DNA from: Arctic95D-9 sp035967665
Lineage (GTDB): Bacteria > Verrucomicrobiota > Verrucomicrobiia > Verrucomicrobiales > DEV007
Assembly: GCA_035967665.1 (NCBI GenBank)
Contig: JAYWLB010000066.1
Coordinates: 1-64,000 of the forward strand
Reading direction: 5' to 3'
Length of the DNA stretch: 64,000 nt
Notes under the pieces: generated by a model
The model's database searches: none
What the model saw: the letters and a program-made list of their open reading frames with translations, nothing else
Told to the model about the DNA's origin: nothing
Program-made: the position numbers and the translations under genes
In this document: in pieces, positions 8,615 to 17,574 of the stretch
Position numbering within the stretch: the first letter of the stretch is position 1
How the letters are laid out: each line of letters starts with the position of its first letter

Positions 8615-11425
8615 TCAATGCGCCTCGAGCCAGTTATCTCCCGTGCCGGATTCCACGAGAATCGGCACGGAGAGCGGCAGGGCGATCTTCATGGCTTCTT
8701 CGATTTTAGGAATCAGTTCGTCTTGTTCATCGCGATGGAGGTCGAAGACGAGCTCATCGTGAACCTGAAGTAACATTTTCGTCTCGTAGTTGCCGTCCCG
8801 CAGCAGATCGGCAACTTTCACCATCGCGATTTTAATCATGTCGGCGGCGGTTCCCTGAATCGGAGTGTTAATCGCAGTTCGCTCGGCGGCGGATCGAATC
8901 ATGCCGTTTCTCGAATTGATGTCGCGCAGGTAGCGACGACGACCGGAAAGGGTCTCGACGTAGCCGTCTTCCTGAGCCTGTGCGATCGTCTTTTCCTGAA
9001 ACTCTTTCACCCGGGGATACTGGCGAAAATACTCTTTGATGATCTCACCGGCTTCGCCCCGTGAAATATCACCGTTGAGTCGCTGGGACAATCCGAAGGC
9101 GGAGATGCCGTAGATGATTCCGAAGTTCACCATTTTTGCGGTGCGTCGCATCTCACTGATGACTTCGTCTTCCGGAACCTGAAAGACGCGCGCTGCCGTT
9201 GCGGTGTGAATGTCTTTTCCCTCACGGAAGGCATCCATCATCGCTTCGTCTTCGCAGAGGGATGCCATGACCCGCAGTTCGATTTGCGAGTAGTCAGCGG
9301 CGAGAAGGGTGAAGGCTTCGTTTCGGGGAACAAAGGCTCTTCGAATCTCGCGGCCCTGCTCGGAGCGAATCGGGATGTTCTGCAGATTGGGATTGTTCGA
9401 GGCCAGCCGCCCCGTTGCGGTCATGAGCTGATGGAAGGTCGTATGGACCCGGCCGGTTCCCTCGAAGATCGAATTGGGAAGGGCATCGACATAGGTGTTT
9501 TTCAGCTTCGCGGCTTCGCGGTAGGTGAGGAGGGTGCGCACAATCTCGTGCTCCGCGGCGAGTGAGGTGAGGGTTTGCTCGTCCGTTTTATACTGACCTG
9601 TTTTGGTTTTCTTCGGTTTCTCGACGAGCTGGAGTTTGTCGAAAAGAATCTCGCCGACCTGTTTGGGCGAGTTGAGATTAAACTCCGTGTCGGCGGCCTT
9701 GTAGATTGAGGTTTCGTATTCGGCGATGTGTTGAGCGAGGAGCACGCCGGTTTGAGCGAGGGTTTCGGGATCGAGGCGGATGCCTTCCTTTTCCATCTCG
9801 ACAAGAACCGGGACGAGCGGGCATTCGATTTTGGATAGAATCTCCTCCTGACCGGATTCGTTGAGCTGCTCTTTCAGAATCGCCGCGAGTTGCCAGGTGA
9901 TGTCGGCGTCTTCGCAGGCGTATTCGGCGATCTGTTCGAACGCGGGTCCTGTGTTGGTCTCTTCGTCGCCGGTCATTTCCGCTTCGTCGAAAAGGCTCAG
10001 CTGGCCGCTCTTCTCGGCGGGTGCCGTGAAGACTTCGTCGTAGGCGATCGGCGTGTATCCGAGAAGCGACTCCGCGAGATAGTCCATTTTGTGGCGCTGG
10101 TCAGGCTCGATCAAAGAGTGTGCCAGCATTGTGTCGAAGACAGGAGACGCGACGGGATAACCCTGCCAGGTGAGGACTCCGATATCGAATTTCAGGTTGT
10201 GCCCGATTTTGACGATGGAATCGCTTTGCCAGAGCGCGCGGAATTCTTCGAGCACTGCGGCGGCGGTTTCGTCACGGGGGATTTCGACGTAAGTGGCGGT
10301 GTCTTTGTTCCAGGAAAAAGCGATCCCGATGATGGAAGTGGTTTTCTCGTCGAGTGAAGTCGTTTCGAGATCGAAGCAAAACGTATCAAGGGAGCTGAGC
10401 TTTTTGATCAGATCCGTGCGCGCCGCTTGCTCTGTGGCGCGAATAAACGTGTAGTCCTTTTTGAAGTCTTTGATCGTCTTCAGGGTCGCACTGAGCCCTT
10501 CCTCAGTTTCCTCGGTGGTGTGTCCGCGCCCGGCCTGAAAGGCGTCGCCATAGAGGCGTTTGCCAAGACCGTTGAACTCGAATTCGACAAAGAGTGACTG
10601 GATCGCTTCGTCGTTGCGCTCCGTGATGAGAAGGTCGTCGATGGCAATACCGACGGGGGCATCGGTCATGATCGTGACGAGTTGTTTTGAAAGGAGTGCC
10701 TGCTCCCGATTGTTCTCCACGTTTTCCTTTTGCTTGCCCTTCAGTTTGTCGGTATTGGCGAGCAGGTTCTCGATGCTTCCGTATTCAGCGATCAGTTTCC
10801 TGGCGGTCTTTTCACCGATGCCGGGAATCCCGGGGATGTTGTCGGAGGCATCTCCCCAGAGGCCTAGAATGTCGATGGTTTGCAGCGGGTTCTCCACCTG
10901 CCAGTTCTCGTTGATCGCCGCTTCGTCGAGAATTTCCGGGGCACTGCCCTGGCGGCCGGGTTTGTAGATCAACGTCGAACTGTTGACGAGCTGCGCGAAA
11001 TCCTTGTCCGGTGTCACCATGTAGGTTTGAGAGTCGCCCTGCTCGGTGGCGTGGACGGAAAGGGTTCCAATGATGTCATCGGCTTCCCAGCCGGGGCATT
11101 CGATCACAGGAATGTTGAAGGCTTCGACGAGGCGTTTTACGTGTGGCAATTGCAGGGCGAGGTCCTCGGGCATCGCGTCCCGGTTCGCTTTGTATTCAGG
11201 ATAGATCTCGTGTCGCGGAGTCGGATCGGAGGTATCGAAAGCGACCGCAAGGTGGGTTGGCTTCTGCTTTTCGAGAAGATCCAGAAGGGTATTCGTGAAT
11301 CCAAAGAGCGCCGAAGTGTTCACTCGCGCCGATGTGTAGATCGGGCTTCGGATCAGCGCGAAATGAGCCCGATAGATGAGCGCCATTCCATCGAGAAGAA
11401 AGATTCGTTTTTTTGCTTCCGCCAT
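8615..11425 (-). CDS. polA: DNA polymerase I with 5'-3' and 3'-5' exonuclease domains
   Basis: This 936-residue enzyme is used for Okazaki-fragment maturation and repair synthesis. The start is placed at the ATG at 11425 (MAEAKKRIFLLDG), because an open frame extending 46 codons upstream is low-complexity and unlike the family. Residues ~1-300 form the 5'-3' exonuclease with its helix-3-turn region (GIPGIGEKTARKL). The proofreading domain (~340-530) keeps all three Exo motifs (FDLETT, IGHNLKFD, YACEDAD), so it should be active, unlike in many polA enzymes that have lost it. The polymerase part has motif A (ADYSQIELR), motif B (RRTAKMVNFGIIYG) and motif C (VHDE). Confidence 0.96.
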   Translation of the reverse strand: MAEAKKRIFLLDGMALIYRAHFALIRSPIYTSARVNTSALFGFTNTLLDLLEKQKPTHLAVAFDTSDPTPRHEIYPEYKANRDAMPEDLALQLPHVKRLVEAFNIPVIECPGWEADDIIGTLSVHATEQGDSQTYMVTPDKDFAQLVNSSTLIYKPGRQGSAPEILDEAAINENWQVENPLQTIDILGLWGDASDNIPGIPGIGEKTARKLIAEYGSIENLLANTDKLKGKQKENVENNREQALLSKQLVTIMTDAPVGIAIDDLLITERNDEAIQSLFVEFEFNGLGKRLYGDAFQAGRGHTTEETEEGLSATLKTIKDFKKDYTFIRATEQAARTDLIKKLSSLDTFCFDLETTSLDEKTTSIIGIAFSWNKDTATYVEIPRDETAAAVLEEFRALWQSDSIVKIGHNLKFDIGVLTWQGYPVASPVFDTMLAHSLIEPDQRHKMDYLAESLLGYTPIAYDEVFTAPAEKSGQLSLFDEAEMTGDEETNTGPAFEQIAEYACEDADITWQLAAILKEQLNESGQEEILSKIECPLVPVLVEMEKEGIRLDPETLAQTGVLLAQHIAEYETSIYKAADTEFNLNSPKQVGEILFDKLQLVEKPKKTKTGQYKTDEQTLTSLAAEHEIVRTLLTYREAAKLKNTYVDALPNSIFEGTGRVHTTFHQLMTATGRLASNNPNLQNIPIRSEQGREIRRAFVPRNEAFTLLAADYSQIELRVMASLCEDEAMMDAFREGKDIHTATAARVFQVPEDEVISEMRRTAKMVNFGIIYGISAFGLSQRLNGDISRGEAGEIIKEYFRQYPRVKEFQEKTIAQAQEDGYVETLSGRRRYLRDINSRNGMIRSAAERTAINTPIQGTAADMIKIAMVKVADLLRDGNYETKMLLQVHDELVFDLHRDEQDELIPKIEEAMKIALPLSVPILVESGTGDNWLEAH

Positions 11426-11681
11426 CTCACAAGAGAGCGGAAGCCGTGCCACGAAGCAAGACCGAACTTTGAGGTGCTGCGCACCTTGGGAAGGTGGGAA
11501 GGTGACTGGATCGCCGGTGATTCGTGCCTCGACGTAGCCGCGTTTCCCAAAAACGTGGCTCACAGCCTATCCGGCCTTAGAAAAGCCTTTATCTTTATCC
11601 TTATTTTTTTCTGCCGTCGATAAATCGACGGCATTCACACCCCGGTAAGCGAGGTGTGAATCGATAGAGAGCCGATCGAAT
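11426..11681. repeat. Intergenic region with two adjacent perfect hairpins
   Basis: TGCCGTCGAT (11612-11621) pairs with ATCGACGGCA (11624-11633) across a 2-nt loop. Immediately beside it ATTCACACC (11633-11641) pairs with GGTGTGAAT (11653-11661). They lie between two minus-strand genes, after the DUF1080 stop and before the polA start. On the minus strand the second hairpin is followed by a run of A, not T, so this is not a standard terminator. Nearer polA, AGGTGC/GCACCT makes a further small palindrome around 11471-11485. The region may be a dispersed repeat; no gene is supported in it. Confidence 0.5.
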
Positions 11682-12521
11682 TCAGCCTTTCTTCTTTGCT
11701 CCGGCTTTGGCAGCGCCTTTGGCTTTAGCCGCCGGTTTGGGAGGATTGACCAGTTCTGCATCCGCAGGAATCGGGGTGGCTTCCGGAGCAGTGAGTTCCG
11801 CTTTGGGAAGGCGCTTCAGGGTGATATTGCGAATCTCGACCTTCATCGCAGGGCCTTTGTGGATCTGGAAGGCGATGACACCTTTCAGCTCTCGGTCCTT
11901 TTCATCGTGATCGTAAACATCGACGGTTTTGACGCCGTTCACCTCATGGACGAGATGGTTGCCCTTTGCGGTGATTTTGTAATGGCTCCATTCACTGGTG
12001 TTGAACTCCGGATCCTGTCCGAGATCACCGGTGATCATCGCTTTGCCTTCGCCGTTGATGACGACTTCCATGCCCCGTTTGGCGACGATGCCGCGGCCCT
12101 TCTCGTCGTAGAGCATTCCGTTGGCCCAGATAAAGGGGTGCATGTCACACTGGTAACCGCTCACAACGTTTTCGCCGAGGTCGGGGCGAAGCTGGGCACG
12201 GTATTGAATCCCCGAATTGTTGCCGTCGCTCGTCAGTTTCAACTCTGCATTGAGCTCGAAATCCTCCACTTCGCCCTCCCAGATCAAAAACTGGTTGTAG
12301 GGAAGGGGGCTTTCGTCAGTCGTTGTTCCGACGATGGTTCCGTCGACAACTTTCCAGTTTTCAGGATTCCCCGTCCAGCCGGTAAGGTCTTTGCCATTGA
12401 ACAGTACTTCAACGTCCTCGTTGGCAGCCTCAGGCGCCGGTTCCGATTTGGAGCAGGCGCTCATTGAAAAGGCTGCGCAGACGGCAGAAAGAAGAAGGAG
12501 TGAAAAGAAAGAATTTTTCAT
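11682..12521 (-). CDS. DUF1080 (3-keto-disaccharide hydrolase family) lipoprotein
   Basis: This is a 279-residue protein. It has a signal peptide with a plausible lipidated Cys23 (MSAC), then a concanavalin-like DUF1080 jelly-roll domain from about residue 38 (VLFNGKDLTGWTG, then WKVVDGTIVG, SGIQYRAQL, WSHYKITAKGN) to about 240. Members of this family cleave or bind 3-keto-glucosides or other glycans at the cell surface. The tail is unusual: about 40 residues of Ala/Pro/Lys ending in several consecutive lysines (KAKGAAKAGAKKKG). It is upstream of polA on the same strand but separated by hairpins, so co-transcription is uncertain. A second DUF1080 gene lies at 46928. Confidence 0.87.
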   Translation of the reverse strand: MKNSFFSLLLLSAVCAAFSMSACSKSEPAPEAANEDVEVLFNGKDLTGWTGNPENWKVVDGTIVGTTTDESPLPYNQFLIWEGEVEDFELNAELKLTSDGNNSGIQYRAQLRPDLGENVVSGYQCDMHPFIWANGMLYDEKGRGIVAKRGMEVVINGEGKAMITGDLGQDPEFNTSEWSHYKITAKGNHLVHEVNGVKTVDVYDHDEKDRELKGVIAFQIHKGPAMKVEIRNITLKRLPKAELTAPEATPIPADAELVNPPKPAAKAKGAAKAGAKKKG

Positions 12522-12576
12522 AAGAGATGCAATGTGGATTGGGCGGGACAGTAGTGCAATATCACTGGAATCAGAG

Positions 12577-12615
12577 CAAAAAAAATACCCGGCCAGCTTT
12601 CGCCAACCGGGTATT
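12577..12615 (-). terminator. Rho-independent terminator of the pseudopilin gene
   Basis: On the minus strand AATACCCGG (complement of 12607-12615) pairs with CCGGGTATT (complement of 12584-12592). An unbroken run of T, complementary to the A run at 12578-12585, follows directly. It lies 24 bp beyond the stop of the pseudopilin gene, as expected of an intrinsic terminator. Confidence 0.88.
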
Positions 12616-12638
12616 AAATGGTTTAACTATCCGGACGA

Positions 12639-13334
12639 TTAGTCAGGAAGGAGAACGTTCTCCTTGTCGGTGTCGAGCCAACCTCCGTCGCCTTCAGTTC
12701 CGCGCTTCTCGAAGATATCGTCGGTGAGACCGTCTTTACTTCTGATTGTCGCTCCAGGCTCAGCACTGGTGAGGCGCTCTTCAGTAACGTGACCGCCACA
12801 GAATCCGACGACTGCTTTCTTGGAGTTCAGCCAGGGGTGATACTCGCCATAGGTGCCGGGTGAGTCCATGAGACCATCGGCAACGAGGGGTGAGCGGGAG
12901 AAGCTGGTGTCTGTCTGGTTGGTGACATACGCATACACATTCTCTTCGGATTCGAGTTCGCCGTCTTCACGTGGTGGACGGAGTTTGTCCGGATCTTTTG
13001 TCTGCATCCAGAAAATGATTTCTGTATCGATGTAGTCAGGAATCAGCACGTTAAAGGCATCAGTCGATGTCGAGAACGAGTCATCCCCGCCACCGCCGCT
13101 GCCGGAATCAGCATCAGGGTCAAATGATGGGTAGAGACCTTCCCAGTCTGCTGCGAAAGCTCGCGCGCCGAGGAGGATCTGTTTGATGTTGTTCACATCT
13201 TTAGTTCGTTTTGCGCGTTCCTGAATACCGTTGTAGGCCGGCATTGCTGAACTCGCGAGAATGCCGATAATGGCGATCACGACGAGTAGCTCAATCAGGG
13301 TAAACGCCCTGTTTATTCTTGTGGGTGTTTTCAT
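12639..13334 (-). CDS. Type II secretion-type pseudopilin with prepilin cleavage signal
   Basis: This is a 231-residue protein. It starts with a short basic leader and the prepilin methylation motif, with cleavage expected between A10 and F11 (RAFTLIELLVVIAIIGIL). The hydrophobic helix covers 11-32. The globular part begins with a long helix (AKRTKDVNNIKQILLGARAFA) and contains a Gly/Ser/Asp-rich loop around residue 80. This layout is common in Verrucomicrobiota, where many isolated pseudopilin-like genes exist apart from any secretion locus. The -1 residue is Ala rather than the usual Gly. It is a single-gene transcript with its own terminator; no secretion genes are adjacent. Confidence 0.85.
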   Translation of the reverse strand: MKTPTRINRAFTLIELLVVIAIIGILASSAMPAYNGIQERAKRTKDVNNIKQILLGARAFAADWEGLYPSFDPDADSGSGGGGDDSFSTSTDAFNVLIPDYIDTEIIFWMQTKDPDKLRPPREDGELESEENVYAYVTNQTDTSFSRSPLVADGLMDSPGTYGEYHPWLNSKKAVVGFCGGHVTEERLTSAEPGATIRSKDGLTDDIFEKRGTEGDGGWLDTDKENVLLPD

Positions 13335-13499
13335 TTTTTCTTCTATTTTGGTTATTATTGCCCGGAGGCGTTATTTAGTGCCGGAAATGACATAGTAAAT
13401 ACCTCATCTCCATCGCTAGAATCGCATTTTTCAGTTTTGAGGACAAGAAAAATCGGATTTCCGGATGACTTTTTTAAAAAAAGAGATGATGGCAGGTGC

Positions 13500-14333
13500 A
13501 TGAGCGAATTGATTCCCATTGAGGACTTATTCGAGGACATCATTGCCAAGTCGATGCGGGGGCGTCATATCTCCGAATCTGAACTGGCAGAGCGGACCGG
13601 CGTTCACAGCGATGTTTTGAAACGCCTTTGTCGAGGTGAGTTCTGCGATGAGCCGGCTTTGTTGAAAGTGGCAGAGGTTCTGCAGTTGGATCCTGTTGCC
13701 CTGACGATGTCCGCTTCGCTGGTCTGGCGCCCCCAGCGAGTCTCTCTGGACGGGGTTGCTCAGTTCAACACTCCGTATCGCGATATGAAGGTAAATGCCT
13801 TTCTCGTCTGGGATCCGGAAAGCAAGGTTGGAGCGGCTTTCGACACGGGAATTGACAGCAGTCTGATCACTGAGAGGGCGTCGGAACTGGGAGTAACCAT
13901 CACGCAGATTTTTCTGACTCACACGCACAATGATCACGTCGCTGATCTGGAGCGCCTCAAATCGGCTTGTCCGGAGGCGGAGGTTTTTTGCAATCGCAAG
14001 GAGCCCTGGCCGGGAACGACGAAGTTTTCTGAGGGAGCGACCTTCGCGATCGGATCTCTGAAGGTGACCGCTTACACGACGAGCGGTCACTCTCCCGGCG
14101 GAACGACTTATTTTGTCGAAGGGCTGGAACGTCCACTTGGTGTGGTTGGTGATGCTCTCTTCGCCGGCTCGATGGGCGGGGGGCTTGTTTCCTTCGCCGA
14201 TGCCTGGAAGAATAACCGGGAGAAAATTCTCACTCTTCCGGACAACACGGTGCTTTGTCCGGGGCATGGTCCGATGACTTCGGTCGCGGAGGAAAAGCGC
14301 AACAATCCGTTTTTTGCGGCTGAATTCCGATGA
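13500..14333 (+). CDS. Metallo-beta-lactamase-fold hydrolase with N-terminal HTH domain
   Basis: This is a 277-residue protein. The start at 13500 follows a good ribosome site (GGCAGG); an earlier in-frame start at 13437 would add an unlikely basic segment. Residues ~20-65 resemble a Cro/C1-type helix-turn-helix (ISESELAERTGVHSDVLKRL, then LLKVAEVLQLDP). The rest is a metallo-beta-lactamase fold with HTHNDH at 141-146, a downstream His in SGHSPGG, an Asp in VVGDALFAGS and PGHGPMTS. This corresponds to a glyoxalase II-like hydrolase with a complete metal set. Its stop overlaps the maf start (ATGA). The HTH fusion suggests DNA binding or simply a reused helical module; the substrate is unknown. 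Confidence 0.85.
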   Translation: MSELIPIEDLFEDIIAKSMRGRHISESELAERTGVHSDVLKRLCRGEFCDEPALLKVAEVLQLDPVALTMSASLVWRPQRVSLDGVAQFNTPYRDMKVNAFLVWDPESKVGAAFDTGIDSSLITERASELGVTITQIFLTHTHNDHVADLERLKSACPEAEVFCNRKEPWPGTTKFSEGATFAIGSLKVTAYTTSGHSPGGTTYFVEGLERPLGVVGDALFAGSMGGGLVSFADAWKNNREKILTLPDNTVLCPGHGPMTSVAEEKRNNPFFAAEFR

Positions 14334-14932
14334 TGAATCCGGAATCTCAACTGATCCTCGGCTCGGGGTCTCCGCGACGAAAAGATCTCATGGAGGAGGC
14401 CGGCTACACCTTTGAGGTGATCAAGCCGGAGGTTGAGGAGATCGAAGATGAGGCGATTCCGATTCGGGAGCTTACCGCGTTGAATGCTCAACTCAAGGCG
14501 GATGCTGTCGCCGGTCTTCACCCCGATGCTGTCGTCATTGCGGCAGATACGCTGGTATTGCTGGGAGAAACCGTTTTCGGAAAACCCCGTGACCGCGCTG
14601 ACGCGAAACGCATGCTCGCGGAGCTGAACGGGCGCACGCATCAGGTCTTCACCGCTGTTTCTCTGAGGCGAAAGTCGGATGGAATCACTTCGGGTTTTTC
14701 AGTGGCAACGGATGTCACTTTTAAAAATCTCAGTGAGGAGGAGATGGCGGCGTATCACGCCAAAATTGAACCGATGGACAAGGCGGGAGCCTACGCTGCC
14801 CAGGATTTCGGCGAACTGATTATTGAGTCGTTCTCCGGTTCGATGACCAATGTGATCGGACTCCCCATGGATGAACTTGCGGCGGAACTTTTAAGCGGTT
14901 TTGGAATCACGCCTTCGACGGTGACTCGATAA
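14330..14932 (+). CDS. maf: Maf-family nucleoside triphosphate pyrophosphatase
   Basis: This 200-residue enzyme hydrolyses non-canonical or modified NTPs (dTTP/UTP/m5UTP class) to the monophosphate. The signature GSGSPRRKDL (11-20) matches the phosphate-binding loop, and further motifs include ADTLVLLG near residue 67, FGKPRD and GRTHQVFT. The C-terminal half carries the expected DKAGAYAAQDFG segment. It is translationally coupled to the HTH-metallohydrolase gene and runs into the 3' end of tilS on the other strand (26-bp convergent overlap). Confidence 0.93.
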   Translation: MMNPESQLILGSGSPRRKDLMEEAGYTFEVIKPEVEEIEDEAIPIRELTALNAQLKADAVAGLHPDAVVIAADTLVLLGETVFGKPRDRADAKRMLAELNGRTHQVFTAVSLRRKSDGITSGFSVATDVTFKNLSEEEMAAYHAKIEPMDKAGAYAAQDFGELIIESFSGSMTNVIGLPMDELAAELLSGFGITPSTVTR

Positions 14933-15887
14933 AGAGAACCCCTTCTTTCCGTCGCGCGTGAAAATTGCCGGGGAGATTTGTCTTAGCCGGTTTGGCCTGG
15001 GAAAGGGCCACTTCCGCGACCTTGAGAACTTCACGCTGCCCGCAGTTGGGAACCCCGCTTTGCTGCAGCCAGCGGAGAAGTTGCCGGTTTCGCAGCGCTT
15101 CGGGAGTTGTGCGAAGGGCTGCAACATCGAGACCGTGATTGAGCGTCAGCGGGGCGGGGGTGAGTTCGGTGATGAGCGCTTCGTCGAGCCTCGCCAGTTC
15201 CGCCGCGCGGAGAACCGCCCCGGAAACATCGCGTTCAAAGCATTCCGAGATGCGGGGAAGGAGATCATTACGGAGGCGGTTTCGAAGCGCAAAACCTTCT
15301 GCGTTGCTTTGATCTTCGCGAAAACGAACGCCGTGTTCAGCGACGTAGCGATCAATCTCCGATCGGGGGATCGTGAGAAAAGGGCGAAGCAATTTCATCT
15401 CCGTTTCGCCGATGGTCCGGGTTGAAAACTCGTCCATCCCTGAAATCCCGCGCGCGCCTGAACCCCGGAATAGATTGATCAAAACGGTTTCGACCTGATC
15501 GTCGGCGTGATGGGCGAGAAAGAGCCGGTTGCATCCGAGCCGCGACGCGATCTCCGCCATCCAGTCGTAGCGCATTTTCCTCGCCGCCGTCTCGATCGAG
15601 AGTTTCTTCGCGGAGGCAAATGCGTTGACATCGCCTTCGCCGGTTTCGAAAGCGAGATTCAGCTCTTCGCAGCGGGCACTCACCAGATCAGCATCTTTGT
15701 CCGATTCGGTGCCGCGGAGCTGGTGATTGAAATGGAGGACGGTCAGGTTTTTAAAACCCGCCTTCACGAGCCAGTCGAGCAGGACCATGGAGTCGCGTCC
15801 GCCCGAGACGGCAACGAGGTAGGCGTCCGCGATCGGGAGGCGTTCGGTCAACCGCTCCTGAAGCGCTGAATCGAGTGAAGTGAGCAT
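14907..15887 (-). CDS. tilS: tRNA(Ile)-lysidine synthase
   Basis: This 326-residue N-type PP-loop ATPase converts C34 of tRNA-Ile(CAU) to lysidine, so AUA is read as Ile. The PP-loop is SGGRDS at 28-33, followed by the family motif HFNHQLRG near residue 54 and LFLAHHADDQVETVLINLFRGSG near 122-144. It is shorter than the E. coli enzyme (about 430) and lacks much of the C-terminal tRNA-binding extension, as in many short TilS enzymes. The gene is divergent from the pgeF-like gene across a 135-bp region that holds a palindromic repeat. Confidence 0.93.
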   Translation of the reverse strand: MLTSLDSALQERLTERLPIADAYLVAVSGGRDSMVLLDWLVKAGFKNLTVLHFNHQLRGTESDKDADLVSARCEELNLAFETGEGDVNAFASAKKLSIETAARKMRYDWMAEIASRLGCNRLFLAHHADDQVETVLINLFRGSGARGISGMDEFSTRTIGETEMKLLRPFLTIPRSEIDRYVAEHGVRFREDQSNAEGFALRNRLRNDLLPRISECFERDVSGAVLRAAELARLDEALITELTPAPLTLNHGLDVAALRTTPEALRNRQLLRWLQQSGVPNCGQREVLKVAEVALSQAKPAKTNLPGNFHARRKEGVLFIESPSKA

Positions 15888-15900
15888 TGTTTCCCAGACC

Positions 15901-15934
15901 TAACAGGGTTGGGTCAATGACTCAACCCTGTTGA
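15901..15934. repeat. Palindromic repeat, copy A (AACAGGGTT family)
   Basis: AACAGGGTTG (15902-15911) pairs exactly with CAACCCTGTT (15923-15932). The stem can be extended inward (GGTC/GACT) to a 3-nt loop. It lies between the divergent tilS and pgeF-like genes. Similar palindromes with the same stem core occur at 37875 and 47825. Confidence 0.7.
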
Positions 15935-16022
15935 ATCGACTCATTTAAAGAAAAAAGAGGCTGATCGAGGCCGGACGCGGTTTTTCTGGAGATATACTTT
16001 CTATCGGTTAAGAGTTTTCCTG

Positions 16023-16700
16023 ATGGATACAATCCCCTTCATTGAAACCTTTCCCGCCCTGAGTCAGTTCGAGGGGCTTGTGCATGGCTTTATTCTGAGA
16101 GATCCGGCGATTGATGTGAAGACCGACCGGGAGACGGCTCTGGCGAGGCTGGAAGGGCATCATGTCGCTTCGCTGAAGGCTATGGGCATAGCCCGTGAGC
16201 ATCTCGCGACTGCGGAGCAGGTCCATGGTGATGTCGTCGCTGCCTGCGATCCCGACGAGCCGATTGACTTTCATTTTCCGGAAACAGACGGGCTCATGAC
16301 GCGGACCGCAGGGCAGTATCTGGGCATTTATGTTGCTGATTGCGGGGCTGCTTTTGTTGTGGATCCCGGGCTTCGTGCGTGTGCGGTGGTGCATTCCGGG
16401 AAAAACGGAACCGCTGCGGGTATCGTTCCCAACGCGATTCAGAGAATGGTTGAGCGATACGGTTCCGACCCGGCGGATTTGGTCGTGCAGCTCGCTCCCT
16501 GCATTCGGCCTCCGGCATATGAAATTGATTTTGCGGCTCAGATTTTGGCAGACTGTGAGAAGGCGGGGGTGCCAGCTGATCAGATTCACGATTGCGGGAC
16601 CTGCACGAGCACGGACCTGGATCGCTATTACAGCTACCGGGTCGAGAAAGGGGAAACCGGTCGCCTCTTTGCGGTGATGGGCTGGAAGGAGACAGTTTAA
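16023..16700 (+). CDS. pgeF: Multicopper polyphenol oxidase / PgeF-type laccase-domain protein
   Basis: This 225-residue protein is of the YfiH/PgeF/LACC1 family. These are described as peptidoglycan-editing factors in bacteria and as purine nucleoside-cleaving enzymes in related proteins. The three metal or catalytic positions are recognisable: H68 (AEQVHG), C107 (VADCGAA) and H124 (VVHSGKNGTAAG). APCIRPPAYEI is the counterpart of the usual GPCIGP motif, with R in place of G. It is cytoplasmic and has no signal peptide. Placed 16 bp ahead of ispE, it probably shares its transcript. Confidence 0.85.
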   Translation: MDTIPFIETFPALSQFEGLVHGFILRDPAIDVKTDRETALARLEGHHVASLKAMGIAREHLATAEQVHGDVVAACDPDEPIDFHFPETDGLMTRTAGQYLGIYVADCGAAFVVDPGLRACAVVHSGKNGTAAGIVPNAIQRMVERYGSDPADLVVQLAPCIRPPAYEIDFAAQILADCEKAGVPADQIHDCGTCTSTDLDRYYSYRVEKGETGRLFAVMGWKETV

Positions 16701-16716
16701 AGGGAGCCCTGATAGA

Positions 16717-17562
16717 ATGAGCGATATTTTTGAAATAGAAGCCCCCGCGAAGACCAATCTCTGGCTCGAGGTCCTCGGAAAGCGCGAGGATGGCTTTCAC
16801 GAGATCAGAACGCGGATGGTGTGTCTGGGGCTTGCCGATCGGCTGAAGCTTTCGTGGCGCGACGATGATCAGGTCGTCTTGACGTGTTCGGATCCGACCC
16901 TGCCGACCGGTGAGGAGAATCTCGTCGTGAAAGCAGTTCGTGCTTTGGAGAAGCATACGGGGCAGGTTTTCTCGATTGCGATTGAGTTGGGAAAGCAGAT
17001 TCCTTCCGGCGCCGGTTTGGGTGGTGGAAGCAGTGATGCCGCAGCCGTGATTCGTGCTATCAATGAGATGGCGAACCTTCATTTGCCGGAGGCTGAGATG
17101 TCTCAGGTTGCCGCAACGATAGGCTCCGATATACCGTTTTTTATCTACAACCGGCCCTGCGATTGTTTCGGTCGCGGGGAGGTGGTTGAGCCGCTCGACG
17201 AGCCGGTTGAGAAGTTGCCGGTCTTCCTGATCAAACCTGCCTTCGAGATTTCGGCCGGTTGGGCGTATCAGCGCTACGCGGACTCCGCTGAGTATGAAGG
17301 TTTTGATTATCTGCCGCAGATCTGTCCCTGGGGGCCGATGTTAAATTCGCTGGAGCGTCCTGTTTTTGAAAAGTATCCCGTGCTGGGGGAGATGAAATAC
17401 TGGCTTTTGAGACAGCCGGAGGTTCATGCTGCGCTGATGTCAGGATCGGGATCGACGATGTTGGCAGTGTTGAGAGAGGACGTCCTTGCGGGCGATCTCG
17501 AAGCGCGGGCGATTGAGCGTTATGGCGAAAGCTGTTGGACATTTATTGGCAAAACCCTTTAG
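16717..17562 (+). CDS. ispE: 4-diphosphocytidyl-2-C-methyl-D-erythritol kinase
   Basis: This 281-residue GHMP kinase phosphorylates CDP-methylerythritol in the MEP pathway to IPP and DMAPP. Motif I contains PAKTNLWLEVLGKREDGFHEI with K12. The ATP loop is PSGAGLGGGSSDAA (96-109), and the catalytic aspartate lies in GSDIPFF near residue 133. The third GHMP motif (SGSGSTMLAVL) is near residue 245. Isoprenoids made by this route are needed for quinones and undecaprenyl phosphate. It lies in a tight cluster with the pgeF-like gene upstream and an S4 protein gene 12 bp downstream. Confidence 0.94.
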   Translation: MSDIFEIEAPAKTNLWLEVLGKREDGFHEIRTRMVCLGLADRLKLSWRDDDQVVLTCSDPTLPTGEENLVVKAVRALEKHTGQVFSIAIELGKQIPSGAGLGGGSSDAAAVIRAINEMANLHLPEAEMSQVAATIGSDIPFFIYNRPCDCFGRGEVVEPLDEPVEKLPVFLIKPAFEISAGWAYQRYADSAEYEGFDYLPQICPWGPMLNSLERPVFEKYPVLGEMKYWLLRQPEVHAALMSGSGSTMLAVLREDVLAGDLEARAIERYGESCWTFIGKTL

Positions 17563-17574
17563 CATTCCATCAAG

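Noticed and set aside
8615..11563. 46-residue N-terminal extension of PolA from 11563
   Set aside because: The extra sequence is Pro/Ser/Arg-rich, crosses a small palindrome and is unlike any PolA. The family start (MAEAKKRIFLLDG) lies at 11425.
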